Assembly: GCA_015680685.1 (NCBI GenBank)
Contig: MNCI01026937.1
Span: 937,352-987,505, forward strand
Direction: 5' to 3'
DNA length: 50,154 bases
Source: Gnetum montanum
Taxonomy: Eukaryota > Streptophyta > Gnetopsida > Gnetales > Gnetaceae
Part shown: positions 8,624-19,713 of the stretch, piece after piece
Layout of the letters: each line of letters starts with the position of its first letter
Numbering within the stretch: position 1 is the stretch's first letter
Made by a program: the position numbers and the translations under genes
The notes under the pieces: model-generated
Database searches by the model: none
Seen by the model: the letters and a program-made list of their open reading frames with translations, nothing else
Told to the model about the DNA's origin: nothing

Positions 8624-10700
8624 ATGTCTTCTCATAGGAGAGAGGTATTCGAACCACCAGTGCGATAAGAATGTCAGGTGGTATACAAAAATTTTGATGA
8701 ATATGTCCCTGATTTCACATTCATCCTACATCAAGATGAGCATTTGCAATGGCGGGACATGGAGGGTAGCATCGTGCTACCACCCGACCAATCAGCTCCT
8801 ACGATGCTATATCACAATCTGGGTAGATTAGGCATCCAGGACTGGATGTCAAAGTATGTTATGGAGAACCATGACTACCAGGACTATCGTCCCACAGAGG
8901 CTCAACAGGCAAGAGACCAGCAACAAGTGGAGAGATATGAATAGCAGAAGGGAAAACAATTCAGTAACCCCTTATTCTCACAAGGGCTACAAGACGATGG
9001 GGATCCTGTCTTTCATGATACCCATTGGACTGAACTTCCCCTGGGGTAGCAGATCCTCCAGTCAATCATTCAGAACAAACTTCGAAGTGACCACAATCCT
9101 CAAGGGGATGGAGGGTCACATAGCAAGGCTGGGCAGGATGATCGAGGCCACCATCAGGGTAGAGGGGGAGATCGACACTAGAGCGGTGGGGATGCCTCTC
9201 CTTCTTCTCCATCCTCTCACTCTCTTGCAGGGGAAGGAAGGAGCAAAAGGATGATGGTAAAAAGGTTTGGAAGGGGCAATGTGAGGAAGCGCGTGACCAA
9301 TCATGCGATGCCCGCTGGCATGAAAGGAGGGATAGCTAGAATTGTCACAAACATCATGACAGGACTATGATTCGAACAAGTCATTGTTAGCTACTCGGAG
9401 CATGCTCCATATCACAGAGGTAGTTCAAATTCCCAATAGGCACATGAAGGATAGTCGGATCAAGCACGTTGATATGAACAACATCCCCAAATTTGAAGGG
9501 GGATACAATTGTGATCTGCAGACCCACCTGCAGGCATTTCATGACGCCTACACCCTACAAAACACTGACAATGATTGGCAAAGGCTGAAGTTGTTCCCTC
9601 GCACACTCATCAAAGAAGCTAAAAGTTGGTACTAGTCCTTGGAGCCAGAATCAATCAGACGATGGAGTACGATGCTTGAAATCTTCAATGAAAAGTATCA
9701 AACGTACTCTAGAGTGGCGAATCTGAGATGGCAGATCCAAGGTTGGAAACAAGGGTATCATGAACCCTTGGATGCCGCTATGAGCAGGTACTACTCATTG
9801 CTACATCGGTGCCCTGGTCATGGTTACTCTCAGCAGACATAGCTTCACCACATCATTGATGGGCTCTGTTTGAAATGCGAAAGATCCTTGGCATGTATGC
9901 CAAGGGATGACTGTCGGAGCTAAGGGCCCATCAATTGCAACGCCTCATTGAACAAGTGGCCAAGGGGGAAGGAGAACTTAGGAAAAAGAAGAGTGTAGAA
10001 TAATTTAATCGAGACCCTTCCCTCAGAAAAAGGGAGGTTTGATTTTTTGATGAGGAGGATGAATCACCACTAGAAGCAGTGGTGAATCAAAAGACTTTGC
10101 TGTTACAAAAGTTTGCATCTGAAATATTGGCAAAGGTGGATAATATGTGGGACTCTTTGGACGAGAAGTTCCAAAGTGTACTAAAAATTATAGAAGAGTC
10201 CAGAGAACAAGGTAACGACTGTGATTGGTGCAGGAAGAAGGGAGCTAAACGTGCCCAACATAAGGGTAAGGGCAAAGCTGTTGTAGCAGAGTAGGTTGCA
10301 GACTCTGACACCAAGGAGGATGATGAATGTGGCATATGCCAATATGAACATCCTAAGGGATGTTGTCCTATGGTGTCACATCTTCAAGAGTCTGGGATGT
10401 ACACCTTGAACCCTCGTTTGGCACAATGGCAAACATCCCAAAGGTTGACTTATCCACAAGGAAATTCCAGGTGGTTCCACCAGTAGCAACAAGGATATTA
10501 TCCAAGTGGAACGCCCCCACAACCGTATGAATACTTCCAATAGTGGCAGCAACCACAAGCATGGGGGATGCCACCTCCAAGGCAGCAGTACCCTTATAAA
10601 TAGCCAGATCCCTATGGATACTATGTTCAGCAACCGGTCTCTCCAAGAGACTCTTCCAATCATGCAACCTTTCTAAGTTATTACCACCCCCCTAAATATT
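8624..10700 (+). pseudogene. gag of element CD
   Basis: Decayed capsid precursor of a Ty3/gypsy element. It starts with ATG (8624), matching the element B gag start, and the EYVPDFTFILHQDEHLQWRD stretch (8699-8758) aligns with B. The central part (about 9460-9840) has the retrotransposon-gag pattern: FEGG, LQAFHDAY, LKLFP-TLI-EA-WY, SLEPESI-W, and R-YY-LLH-CPGHGY. The C-terminal part ends in a zinc-knuckle-like C-x2-C-x3-H-x4-C box (10328-10366), followed by a proline/glutamine/tyrosine-rich linker into protease. Several in-frame stops interrupt it, many replacing CAG or CAA codons. In the parent it would form virus-like particles and bind the element RNA. Confidence 0.75.
10328..10366 (+). 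other. Variant zinc-knuckle motif in gag
   Basis: Codons for CGICQYEHPKGCC give C-x2-C-x3-H-x4-C, one residue shorter between C and H than the usual retroviral C-x2-C-x4-H-x4-C. The same box is seen in B (minus, 48183-48221), A (minus, about 8338-8374) and EF (20982-21020, last cysteines lost). It probably binds RNA or zinc, by analogy with nucleocapsid knuckles. Confidence 0.6.
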
Positions 10701-11039
10701 TTTGACATCCATCTCCATCACCCAGGGGGGGAAACCCACATCTCTTCTATCCTCCATCACCTTCTCTTGCCACTCCTCCACAACATCCCACTCAGTTGCC
10801 ACCTGCTCCATCAATGTAGGGAGAAATACCACCACAGCCATAGCAATAAAATGTTACGAGGGTTGTTAACTTACAACTAGCACCTCGGCCAAGTGGACTG
10901 GAACCCAAGTCATGAAAATGTCCTTTCTTCTGGCCCAGTAATCTGAACACACCCTCACCTACGCCTGTGGCCAATGCCTCCGAACATACCAACGCCTCCA
11001 CCATCATACCACCTGAGCAGTCCTCTGGCCAACCACACT

Positions 11040-11560
11040 CCAACATCCAAACGGTCATGCTCACACATGTTGTGACTACCTGGATCAAAGCAGGTCATCT
11101 TTCCAAAAAATTAACTGAGTCGGGAAGCCCCCTCATCTACCTTCAGGTGGCAGGGAACAAGCCATGCAAAGCTCTTCTGGACTTGGGATTAGGGGTCAAT
11201 TTGATCTCTCACGATATGTACAAGAATTGGAACTTGTCCCCACTAAAGAAGAGCAACATCTAGCTCGAGTTAGTAGACCAGTCCATCACCGTTCCCTTGG
11301 GTTTGGTGGAGGACATCGTGACTACTGTTTGTGGGTGGTCCTATCTTGATGATTTCCTACTCATCCATGTAGAGAACTACATGGGGAACTTTCCAATCAT
11401 CATGGGAAGAGCCTGGATAAGCATGGTGGATGCATAACTAGGACTCCGAGATCTGTCCCTGGAAACTTCAAAGGAAAATCCTTTCGGGAAAATTGAGAAG
11501 AAGCGTGTTCCATGCATCGCGTACAGTGACTCAGGGTGCAACTGTGTGCAGCAGTTATGG
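11040..11560 (+). pseudogene. Aspartic protease region, element CD
   Basis: The region has the pattern of plant gypsy proteases: SGSPLIYLQV, then ALLDLGLGVNLIS at the active-site loop (about 11169-11207), then SITVPLGLVEDIVTTV and FPIIMGRAW. In active enzymes the loop reads D-S/T-G. Here the residue after the aspartate is leucine and the glycine follows, so the site is damaged. In-frame stops follow KKSNI and MVDA. It would cleave the gag-pol polyprotein in the intact parent. Confidence 0.7.
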
Positions 11561-11866
11561 TCCACTAAGCAGATATCCATTCAAGCATGCAGTCGATGTA
11601 CCAAGGAATCACTTATTCAACAGTGCCTATACGCAGTAGCCACTAACCAAGAGGGAACCCAATGGCTGATAGCTGATCCTACTAGTAGTGCATTATGCAT
11701 GGAACCATCTAAGGGGCTAGTGCAAGCCTATGTTGAAAGCATGGATGAGATGGAAGAGGTTCATCAATAGTTCTCCACTGTTGATGACCAAGATTATTGG
11801 GGGACACTACAAATTCCTGAGAGCTTTAAACAAGAGCCCTTCGAGCTAAATTCTTTACCGACTCAC

Positions 11867-12889
11867 TTGGAATATGCATTCTTGCAAAATGGTAAGCCGG
11901 TAATTATCAATGCCACCCTTGCTCCTAAACAGAAAAAGAGATTGCTGAAGATGGTAAACAAATGGGTTGCTTCATTTGCATGGTCATATCCTAAGTTGAC
12001 TGGAGTTAATCCCAAGGTCTTCCAACATCATATCTATCTTGACCCTTCCATGAAGCCACGACAACAGCCACAAAGACGATTGAATCCGAAATTGAAGCAG
12101 ATTGTAAAAGATGAAATCGAACAATTGCTAAAGGCGACATTCATCTATTCTATTGCCAATAGCGAATGGGTTAGCCTACTAATTATTGTGCCCAAGAAAG
12201 ATGGCAAGTTGAGGGTCTGTATTGATTTTTGATTGCTTAATATGGTGCCCTTCAAGGACCACTTCTCGCTCCCATTTGTGAACTAGGTGTTGGACATCAT
12301 CACAGAGCACCATTACTACATCTTTTTGGATGGTTATAGTGGTTATAACCAAATCCAAATAGCACCAAAGGACTAAGCCAAAAGAACGTTCACAAGTCCA
12401 TGGGGGACTTTTGCATATAAGAAGATTCCCTTTGGCCTATGCAATGCGCCTACTACGTTCCAATGCCTTGTCCTAAGCATCTTCCAGCAACAAATCAGCA
12501 ATGGTATAGAAGTCTTCATGGATGACTTCTCCACCTATGGGGCCACGTTCGAGCAAGCCTTGGACTATCTGGAGTAGGTTCTGAATAGGTGTGTCAACAC
12601 CAATCTGCGGCTCAATTGGCAGAAGGGCCATTTGATGGTCCAAGAGGGCATTGTGTTGGGGCACCACATCTCACAAATAGGGATCAGTGTAGACCTTGAA
12701 AAGATCATGGTCATCCAAGGAATCACTCACCAACCAACTACTGTCAAAGATGTTCGGTCATTCCTTGGACACACTGGTTACTACCAACGTTTCATTGAGC
12801 ACTTCTCAAAGATCGCTAGGTCATTGGTAGAACTTACAAAGAAGGACACTCCATTCATATGGACCAAGGAATGCGAGTCGACATTCTAA
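11867..12889 (+). pseudogene. Reverse transcriptase, element CD
   Basis: All main RT blocks are readable with a few stops. They are VPKKDGKLRVCIDF (12189-12231), KDHFSLPFV, FLDGYSGYNQIQIA (12325-12366), FTSPWGTFAY and FGLCNAPTTFQ, the catalytic box FMDD (12517-12528), LNWQKGHLMVQEGIVLGH and VRSFLGHTGYYQRFI. The FMDD form and the LDGYSGYNQI and NAP-TFQ blocks are as in the Athila lineage of plant Ty3/gypsy elements. Stops lie at 12232 (TGA for Arg), near 12286 (TAG for Gln), near 12373 and near 12574, mostly explicable as C-to-T changes. It copies element RNA into cDNA in the parent. Confidence 0.85.
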
Positions 12890-13320
12890 GCGCTGAAACA
12901 AAAATTTGTAGAAGCTCTGATTCTACGGGCACCTGATTGGTTCAGATCCTTTCACATTATGACGGATGCCTCCAACTATGCCTTGGGAGCCATTCTTACA
13001 CAGTTTGATGATCAGAAACGTCCATATTATAGCCATTGTGCAAGCCGTAGCATTGTTAGTGCTCAGCTAAACTATACCACCACCGAAAAGGAGTTGATGG
13101 CGGTGGTGTTTGCCTTGGACAAATTCTAGCACTATGTGCTCGAATACGAGGTGTTTGTGTACACGGACCATAGTGTTATTCGATTCCTAATGAATAAACC
13201 AATGATGAGCCCCCGCATAATCTGATGGCTGGTGATTCTTTAGTTGTTTGATCCTACCATGGTAGATCGGAAGGGGACCGAGAATGTGGTTGCTGACCAC
13301 TTGTCTTGATTGTGATGGGA
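12890..13320 (+). pseudogene. RNase H, element CD
   Basis: This continues from RT and keeps the four acidic positions expected of gypsy RNase H: D in MTDASNYALGA (12959-12991), E in TTEKELMAVVFAL, D in VYTDHSVIRFL and D in ENVVADHLS. Stops interrupt at KF*HY, II*WL and LS*L. The Athila-type match to element B (45200-45700, minus) is close. It would degrade the RNA strand during cDNA synthesis. Confidence 0.8.
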
Positions 13321-14684
13321 TGACACAGAAGAGGAGGAGCCCTTATCCGATCAGTTTCCAGATGAACTCCTCTTCACAAGCACAGTTGATCCTCAAGTAC
13401 CCAAGGAATCCCCTTGGTTCAACCGCATTCTCACCTACCTCACAATCCAAGAGCTGCCAAAGGAGTGGAACCATCAGCAGAAACAGCAGTTTCTCCATAA
13501 GGCCAAGTGTTTCATGGAAATCAATGGCCACCTTTACAAGGTGTGCGCAAATGGCCTAGTTTGATGGTGTGTCCCTGATGATAATACACTATGCTCACAA
13601 GGGCCCTTGTGGGGGCCACTATGCTAAACATCGAACGACCATTAAAATCCTGCTTGCAGAGTATTACTAGCCTACACTTTTCAGGGATGCACAATGGTTC
13701 ACCTGCTCCTGCAAATGATGCTACAAAGATGGTGGAATATTGGCATGGATCGAGGGACCTCAATAGTGGATCTAGCCACTAGAGCCCTTTGACATCTGGG
13801 GTATCGACTTCATGGGGCCCATCACCCACTTTTCAAATGGTAAGGCATACATCATCATGGCTGCGGACTACTGTACAAAGTGGGCAAAAGCAGTAGCCAT
13901 CGTTGACTGTTCTTCCAACACCGTCGCACAATTTTTCCAACAACAAATTGTTACTAGGTTTGGAGTGCCACGTGCACTCATTTCTGACAATGGAACTCAC
14001 TTCACAGGTGTCACTTTTTAGAAACTCATGTAACTCTTAGGGGTAACACATAAATTTACAACACCCTATCACCCCCAAGCCAACAGGCAAGCTGAAGTCA
14101 CCAATAGGAAAATCACCAAGATCCTTACCTGAACCATTAGTAAATATAGGAGGGATTGGAGTACCAAACTCAACAATGCCCTATGGGCCTATCGCTCCAC
14201 TTAGAAACTTCCTATAGGGTATTCTCCTTATGAGTTAGTGTACAGAAAGTTGTCAACGCTTCCAATCCAAGCAAAACTCTAGACACTATCCATAGCCAGT
14301 GATCTCAACCTTGACCTACCGTTAGCACAGCGTCAACGACTAATCAATTTAAGTGTACTAGATGAGAACTGATTAGTGGCCCTGTCTTCAAATGAAATCC
14401 ACAAGGCCTATAACAAGAAACGACATGATCTTAGGATTCGGAATGTCACATTTAGATGTGGAGACAAGGTGTTGTATTGGAACCCCTCACATGTATCCCA
14501 ACTGACCAAGTTTCAAACACTGTGAGAGGGACCTTACATTGTCTCCAAAACCTTTCCATTCGGGGCCTTGCTTATCCACAAACCTAAGGACCCCACCAGA
14601 ACACAGTTAGTCAACCACCAACAACTAAAACCTTTCTGTGAACTCCATGCAACCAGTGCCACCACCTCACCATCACTCTATTGA
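13321..14684 (+). pseudogene. Integrase, element CD
   Basis: The N-terminal part carries the linker to the zinc-binding region (MEINGHLYKVC, 13514-13546). The HHCC region itself (13560-13780) is frame-shifted. The core keeps all three catalytic acids: D in WGIDFMGP (about 13799-13822), D in ALISDNGTHF (13973-14002) and E in RQAEVTNRKI (about 14086-14115). The C-terminal part has a GPYIV motif (14530-14544), the GPY/F signature of gypsy integrases. The frame ends at TGA 14682-14684. Several stops show it is inactive. Confidence 0.8.
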
Positions 14685-16259
14685 CCACATTCTATTTTTC
14701 ACGTCTCCTCCTTTCCACCTAGTCATGGGGGAGATCATCATCCCTGCTGATCCATTTCACTACACCCCTCACCATTTTTTCATTTTTTGTTTTGCACTTT
14801 TTTGTTTTTCACCATCGCTCATACATTTGCACATTCTTTGAACATCTTTTCCTTTTCTTTAATTATTTTTCATTTTTTTGTGCCTATTCCATTTTTCTCT
14901 TAATTGTTAATACGTCATCGTATTGTCTTCTGGTGTCTAGCGTGGTCGGTTTTTGTATGATGGGTACTGTGTAGTCTTCCACGTTATCTGGCTCCCACCA
15001 TTGTATGGTTGTCCTTGGATTTTACTTTTGCTTTCACTTCATAAACTCGAAAGTGAGTCCACGTCATTCACCCATTCACCATTCCATGATTTTCCTCTAT
15101 TGCGAACATGCAACCTATTCACTTAAAAACATTATAATTACTATGTGACTTGTGTAGTTCCCAACCTTGGGGATGACCCAATGGTTTGAATCGGGTGTGA
15201 CTTCAAAGGGAATGTAGTATTCGTTGCTCTGTTCTGTCCCCTGGGTTGCTAGTATGTCCTTACAGATTCCCTACTGCTCCACATCCTTCTCTACAAGGAA
15301 GCTTCTAGGCAGTTCGACCTTGCATGGTGTGGTCCTCACTAAAAAAGTCAAAAAAAAACAAAAAACAAAAAGAAATAACCATGAGGACTCAAAGCACACC
15401 CTTTGGTCGAATTCATGCAACCACGCATGGGTCTTTGCATGGTGTGGTTCCCCCTGACAAGAACCAAAAAAATATATAACAATAATAACTCGGTGGGAAT
15501 TCAAAGCACACTCCTTAGACAACCTCTCACAGGCCACCAGCACTAGTTATGGGACTTCCTTGGTCCCCTCTAACTTTTTCCCATTTCACTTCCTCCCTCT
15601 AACGTTGTTGGAGTGATGGTTCTTTGTGGGATTGTTCTTGCTTCCTTGGGGGATGGTCAGGGCTTCGTCTGTTACTGCAATGTCACTGGTTGCGGATGGT
15701 TTTGGGTCTGACCTCAAGAAAGGTTCTACTAGGTCACTTAACCATAATCACACACGGGTTTTCATGTGGCTGACAATCGGAATTCCCATTCTCTCATCTC
15801 CCTCTATTTCTACTTCTTTTCATACTCACCTCACTACCCTTTTTATATTTCGTGGGTTCATCGTGATTTCTGTTGACTTCTCATGCCTTGGCAGGATCTC
15901 TTGGTTTGGAGTCTTAACTGGCCAACACCAATTCTTGGCACCCAGGCCCACGAACCCTAGTGTTGAGGGTATGTAGGGGCTACAAAGGTTGTTACCTGCT
16001 ATGGGTAGGACCCACCTACATATTCCTGGTGTTGCTTGTTACGTCTCCCATCCTTTGGATTTCTTGGTCGATTATTTTTCGTGTCCCATCATTTGATTTC
16101 TTCCTCGTGGAGTTCTTTTTGTGTCTCATTCTCCGATTTTCTCTCTTTTTCATGACCACTTACCTTCCTCATTTTCTCATCCATGATCAGGCCTCTCACG
16201 CGCATCAACTGCCTGAATTTGGCTTTTCAAATTCATTGTTTCAATTTTTTTCCAGGTTG
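14685..16259 (+). other. pol-ORF3 spacer of element CD with internal PPT-like box
   Basis: About 1.6 kb without a convincing gene. It begins with an internal PPT-like box (gtcatgggggagat, 14722-14735), then T-rich repeats matching the minisatellite position in A and B. Blocks shared with A and B follow: tctttgcatggtgtgg (15431-15446), attcaaagcacactcc (15500-15515) and others to about 16030. Small open frames here (e.g. 15626-15976, 15960-16322) are not conserved in A or B, so I treat them as chance. Confidence 0.65.
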
Positions 16260-16510
16260 GTCAACGCTGGTCAACGGGTGTATAGCACTACGTATACGAG
16301 GCCCCGTATACGTAGTGCCTAAGAATACGCAGCCTCGTTGACGTAGCGCCTAACCCCTATATATACACCTGCTACACTTTGCAATTTTCATCATTTAGAG
16401 TCTAAATTGATAAGAGTTTTTACCATTTTTTCTACTTAACCCTTCCCAACGCTCCTACGTTCCATCGTGTGTCCGCATCAACCGATCCTTGCCCTTTTAT
16501 GCAACTGGAG
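16260..16510 (+). promoter_or_regulatory. LTR-like internal promoter upstream of ORF3, element CD
   Basis: A cluster of CG-containing near-palindromes (cgtatacgagg, cgtatacgtagtgcc, acgcagcctcg, gacgtagcgcc; 16290-16350) stands directly before a TATA box (ctatatatac, about 16357-16366). A leader of roughly 150 bases and a splice-donor-like ggaggtatgc (16507-16516) follow. The design copies the U3 of the 3' LTR at 19714, which has cgtatac, gacgtagcc and cctataaataag, but the sequence cannot be aligned as a plain LTR copy. It could drive ORF3 separately, or be the relic of an older LTR. Confidence 0.4.
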
Positions 16511-16732
16511 GTATGCTCTCAGTCGTGGGGGGTGGTTCCTATGCGTAATTAATTAATTAATTAATTAATTTGTTATTTATGAAAAATTTGGCCCTAACCC
16601 ATAAATTAACGCTCCGAAAAACTTAACGCTGTGCCTATGCCAATAACATAACTTGGTCAAACTAATAAGGTATATACGGACCATCTTAAGCTACTTATGA
16701 ACGGTCTAATGAGTGGTTATGTTTGATTGCAA
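16511..16732 (+). other. Candidate intron upstream of ORF3, element CD
   Basis: Donor-like G|GTATGC at 16511. The acceptor position directly before ATG reads tttgattgcaa, where element EF has ttgattgtag. The final G of the acceptor therefore appears mutated to A here. The tract includes an (AATT)n microsatellite at 16547-16570. Inferred only from comparison with EF, A and B. Confidence 0.35.
16547..16570. repeat. (AATT)n microsatellite
   Basis: Six uninterrupted copies of a tetranucleotide, self-complementary. Confidence 0.9.
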
Positions 16733-19462
16733 ATGGCGCCCAAACCAAGGCACCCAAGGGATGAAGGACCGTCACAATCAAGGGACAAGTGCCCACGCAC
16801 GGGAAGGGGACGAGGTGTGCAACCACCAAAGCATGCGAAGGGCTCTCATGCAATTGGGCCCTTCCACGAAAGACTTGACGTGGAATCTATTCATCATATT
16901 CCTGAAGAGGAGATTCCTGATGAGCAATCGCTCAGGGATGAGACTCCTGGGATAGCACCATGGCTTGAGGTCACCCTAACCCAAGCCTGCCTTGATGCTA
17001 TCACACCGCACAAGATGCAACGCATGGTCCTTCAAGAGCTAAATTTTGGACCATTCCTCGAGAACATGCTAGAAGAAGTGAGGCTCCAACTGCAAAACTC
17101 TCCGATGTGGCCAATCATCACAACCAATGGTGAATGGTACTTAGGAGAAACTTATCTCTTCTAGAAAAATTAGCAACTAGGGTCTAGAGTAAGAATCAAA
17201 GACATTTATGTCTCTTACTATTCAGAGGAAATAGCGCAGGCTCTGGGGTTGCCCGAGACTAGGGCAGATGTAGTGGAAATTCCAAAGCAAGCCGATCCAA
17301 AGGTAAAGGCAGAATGGACCAAACAATGCTATGGGGTAGAACGCAAGGAATTCGGCTCTCTAACCACGGTGGAGAGAGTGTACTCAAAGATTGCGTCTTA
17401 CCACCTAAACCCAATAGTAAGACCCAGTAAAATCACAACCTTCTCTACTCATGCATGTGCCACCTTGAGTGGGAAATTCCCAATGAGTCTTCCACAACTG
17501 CTATTTTTGGAGATTGAAAAGAGGTTCGCTGAGAATGAACGTGGAAGACGAGCTCTCCCCTTTCCCTCCCTAATCCAAAAGTTGTGCAAACGGGCAGGGA
17601 TAGCACGATATTCCAATGATGTAATCCAACGCACCTCAATTACCTCATGGCAAGAGATGATGAAAGATAAAACTCCTACTGCCACACAAACAGAGGAGGA
17701 GTAGCAACCACCTCCACCACCTACACAAACAATGCAGCCGGGCTCGCAAACCACGGCAAAATACATCCGCGAGATCCAAGAAATGCTCTCGAGCCAGCAA
17801 GAGCAATCCGACAGGACTAATGGAGGAAAAGACCCTTTGATCTATTGCCTTGCCATGAGCCACCTAGAGCAAGTGGCTCAATCAGTTAGCTTGCTTGAAA
17901 AGGCAGGGCCAATATTCTCTGCCACCCAAGCACAAGTTCCAACCAAAAAAAATCCAAGCATCCGAGAGCACCAGGGATAGGAAGTTGTAGCCAAAGTGGT
18001 TGCTAACATAATTGCTATGATTCACAATGAACTAGCAGCACCTGTACCAAACATTCATGGACTACAAGATGTACAGGTGTCTGTTGGAACTTCACCTAGC
18101 AAGATTGATGCAGCCCAACATGAAGAGTTGTTGGACTGACTGGTGGGAACCGGGCAACCGCTCCCAGATGTCTTCGACCTTCCAGAAAACATTACTACAA
18201 CCCAGTCAGAGTTACTCTCGGCAAAGGACAAGAGCCTCATTTTAGAAGGATAACTTGATGCTACTCAAGCTGCTTGTCAGTGCTTGGCAATGGAGGTCAT
18301 TCAATTAAGATCCCAGCTTGCCGATCTCGCCATCCTCAACCATGAAATCACTAGATATGAAGCTTTTCAATAGCTTCAACTTAAACTTCAGGTCATTGAG
18401 GATGTGCGAGAGACGACGATCTTCGACAAGTCCTCGATATTAGAGAAGGACATGGCAGAGGTTCACCAGAAGAACATGAGGCTGACTATGGAGGTTCATA
18501 ACCTGCACAATGTTGGTGCAGAGAATGAACACATGAAAAATTTCATCCACCAACAATAGGAGGAGCTAGCCAGGGTGAACGCTGACATGAGGTTGGCTAC
18601 TGAAAATTGAAATCTGTCAATGGAGGAGGTTCGGTCATTGCGATAGAAGTCTGCAATTGAAATTTCTGCTTGGAAAACTAAGGTCCTGAAATTTAAAAAA
18701 GTAAAAAATCATTACAAGGACCAAGTGGGATTGCAGAAGGAATGGAACGAAAAGCATATTCAGGTCGCAAAGGCCAAGATGAACCAAGCACTCCAGCAAC
18801 TCCAAGAGAGAGGCGATGCATGGCAACTTATCTTCGATGGGTTGAACAACTACAATAAAGCTGAAATTTGCCTAAAGGAGCTGCAGATTAAGGAGATGAC
18901 AGAATACATGGAGTTGGCCAACCTTCAATATGCAAACCTGGCTATGCTCATAGCCAGGAGACTGCCGTCAGAGTTAGAAAAGCAAGTGGCCACCTCATAT
19001 TCCCTATACGAGGGTGAGTTTTAGGCACATAAGGCGACAAAACAAAAGCTGGCAACGGCAAACACAAAACTTAAGGTCCTCTACACAAGCTTTGAAGGAT
19101 AACATACAGTCGCAGAGGACTTGGGTCGTAGAATGAATGACTACCAGCAGCTGCAGGCATCAATCAGAGTGTTCGACATCGAATGTAAGTAGTTCGCAGC
19201 CTAGTTTGTCAACCTAAAAGAACTCCTTTCAGCGCTACCATGCCCTTGGGAGGTTCCAATTCCAGCACACATTGGAGAAGCTACCTGTACAATGAACGAT
19301 CCCAGAAGCAAAGAAGAAAAGATGAGGGCTCTCTTGGAGGCTTTTCGGCTACCTTCTAAAGTTGTAGCTACTGTGGGGCAGCCATCATCCATGCCACCAC
19401 CAATGCATAGGCCAAAGGCTGGAGAAGGTCCATCAAAACCACTACCCCCAAGGATGGTGTGA
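16733..19462 (+). pseudogene. ORF3 of element CD: plant-transposon-domain plus coiled-coil protein
   Basis: About 900 codons from ATG (16733, MAPK) to TGA (19460-19462), broken by around fifteen stops. N-terminus (residues 1-30): basic, rich in R/K/P/G, plausibly a nuclear-localisation signal. Residues about 60-300: a globular region with EWYLGETYLF, IASYHLNPIVRPSKI, LPQLLFLEIEKRF and FPSLIQKLCKRAGI, resembling the 'putative plant transposon protein' domain (I recall Pfam Transposase_32). From about residue 430 to 830: long heptad-like E/K/Q/L-rich helix, hence coiled coil. The end is proline-rich (SMPPPMHRPKAGEGPSKP). No signal peptide or membrane segment is seen, so it is not a usual env. 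The start is chosen because the same MAPK start is seen in EF after a splice acceptor. The same architecture appears in G. Function unknown. Confidence 0.6.
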
Positions 19463-19713
19463 TCGTCTCCAACAATTTTGTGCATCATCCTACACAGCAG
19501 AGGCTCCAGGGCCAGCGAGGTGTTCAATTTTATCTCTAAACACCACCATTTTTGTAACTTTTCCTCCTCTGTAACTCGGGCACCTAGTCAATTCCATGTT
19601 GTGTCATGTGTGTGTCATGTATGTGTTTAAGTTATGTGTGTTGTAAATAAGAATCCATACCTTCCAAATTGTAAAGTAACTCAAGGACAAGTTTTTGCTC
19701 AATTGTGGGGGTA
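19463..19713 (+). other. 3' UTR and polypurine tract, element CD
   Basis: Non-coding stretch with tgtgtcatgtatgtgt repeats, the shared catacctt...aactcaaggacaag box, and the PPT tgtgggggta (19704-19713) abutting the LTR start TGATG (19714). It aligns with the corresponding stretches of A, B, EF and G. Confidence 0.75.

Noticed and set aside
15626-16322. Frames of 116 and 120 residues between pol and ORF3 in CD
   Set aside because: They fall in spacer that aligns with non-coding parts of A and B, where the frames are not kept.
16733-19462. ORF3 as a classic envelope gene
   Set aside because: It has the env position, but no signal peptide, membrane span or surface/transmembrane layout is visible. 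The sequence is basic, helical and coiled-coil.
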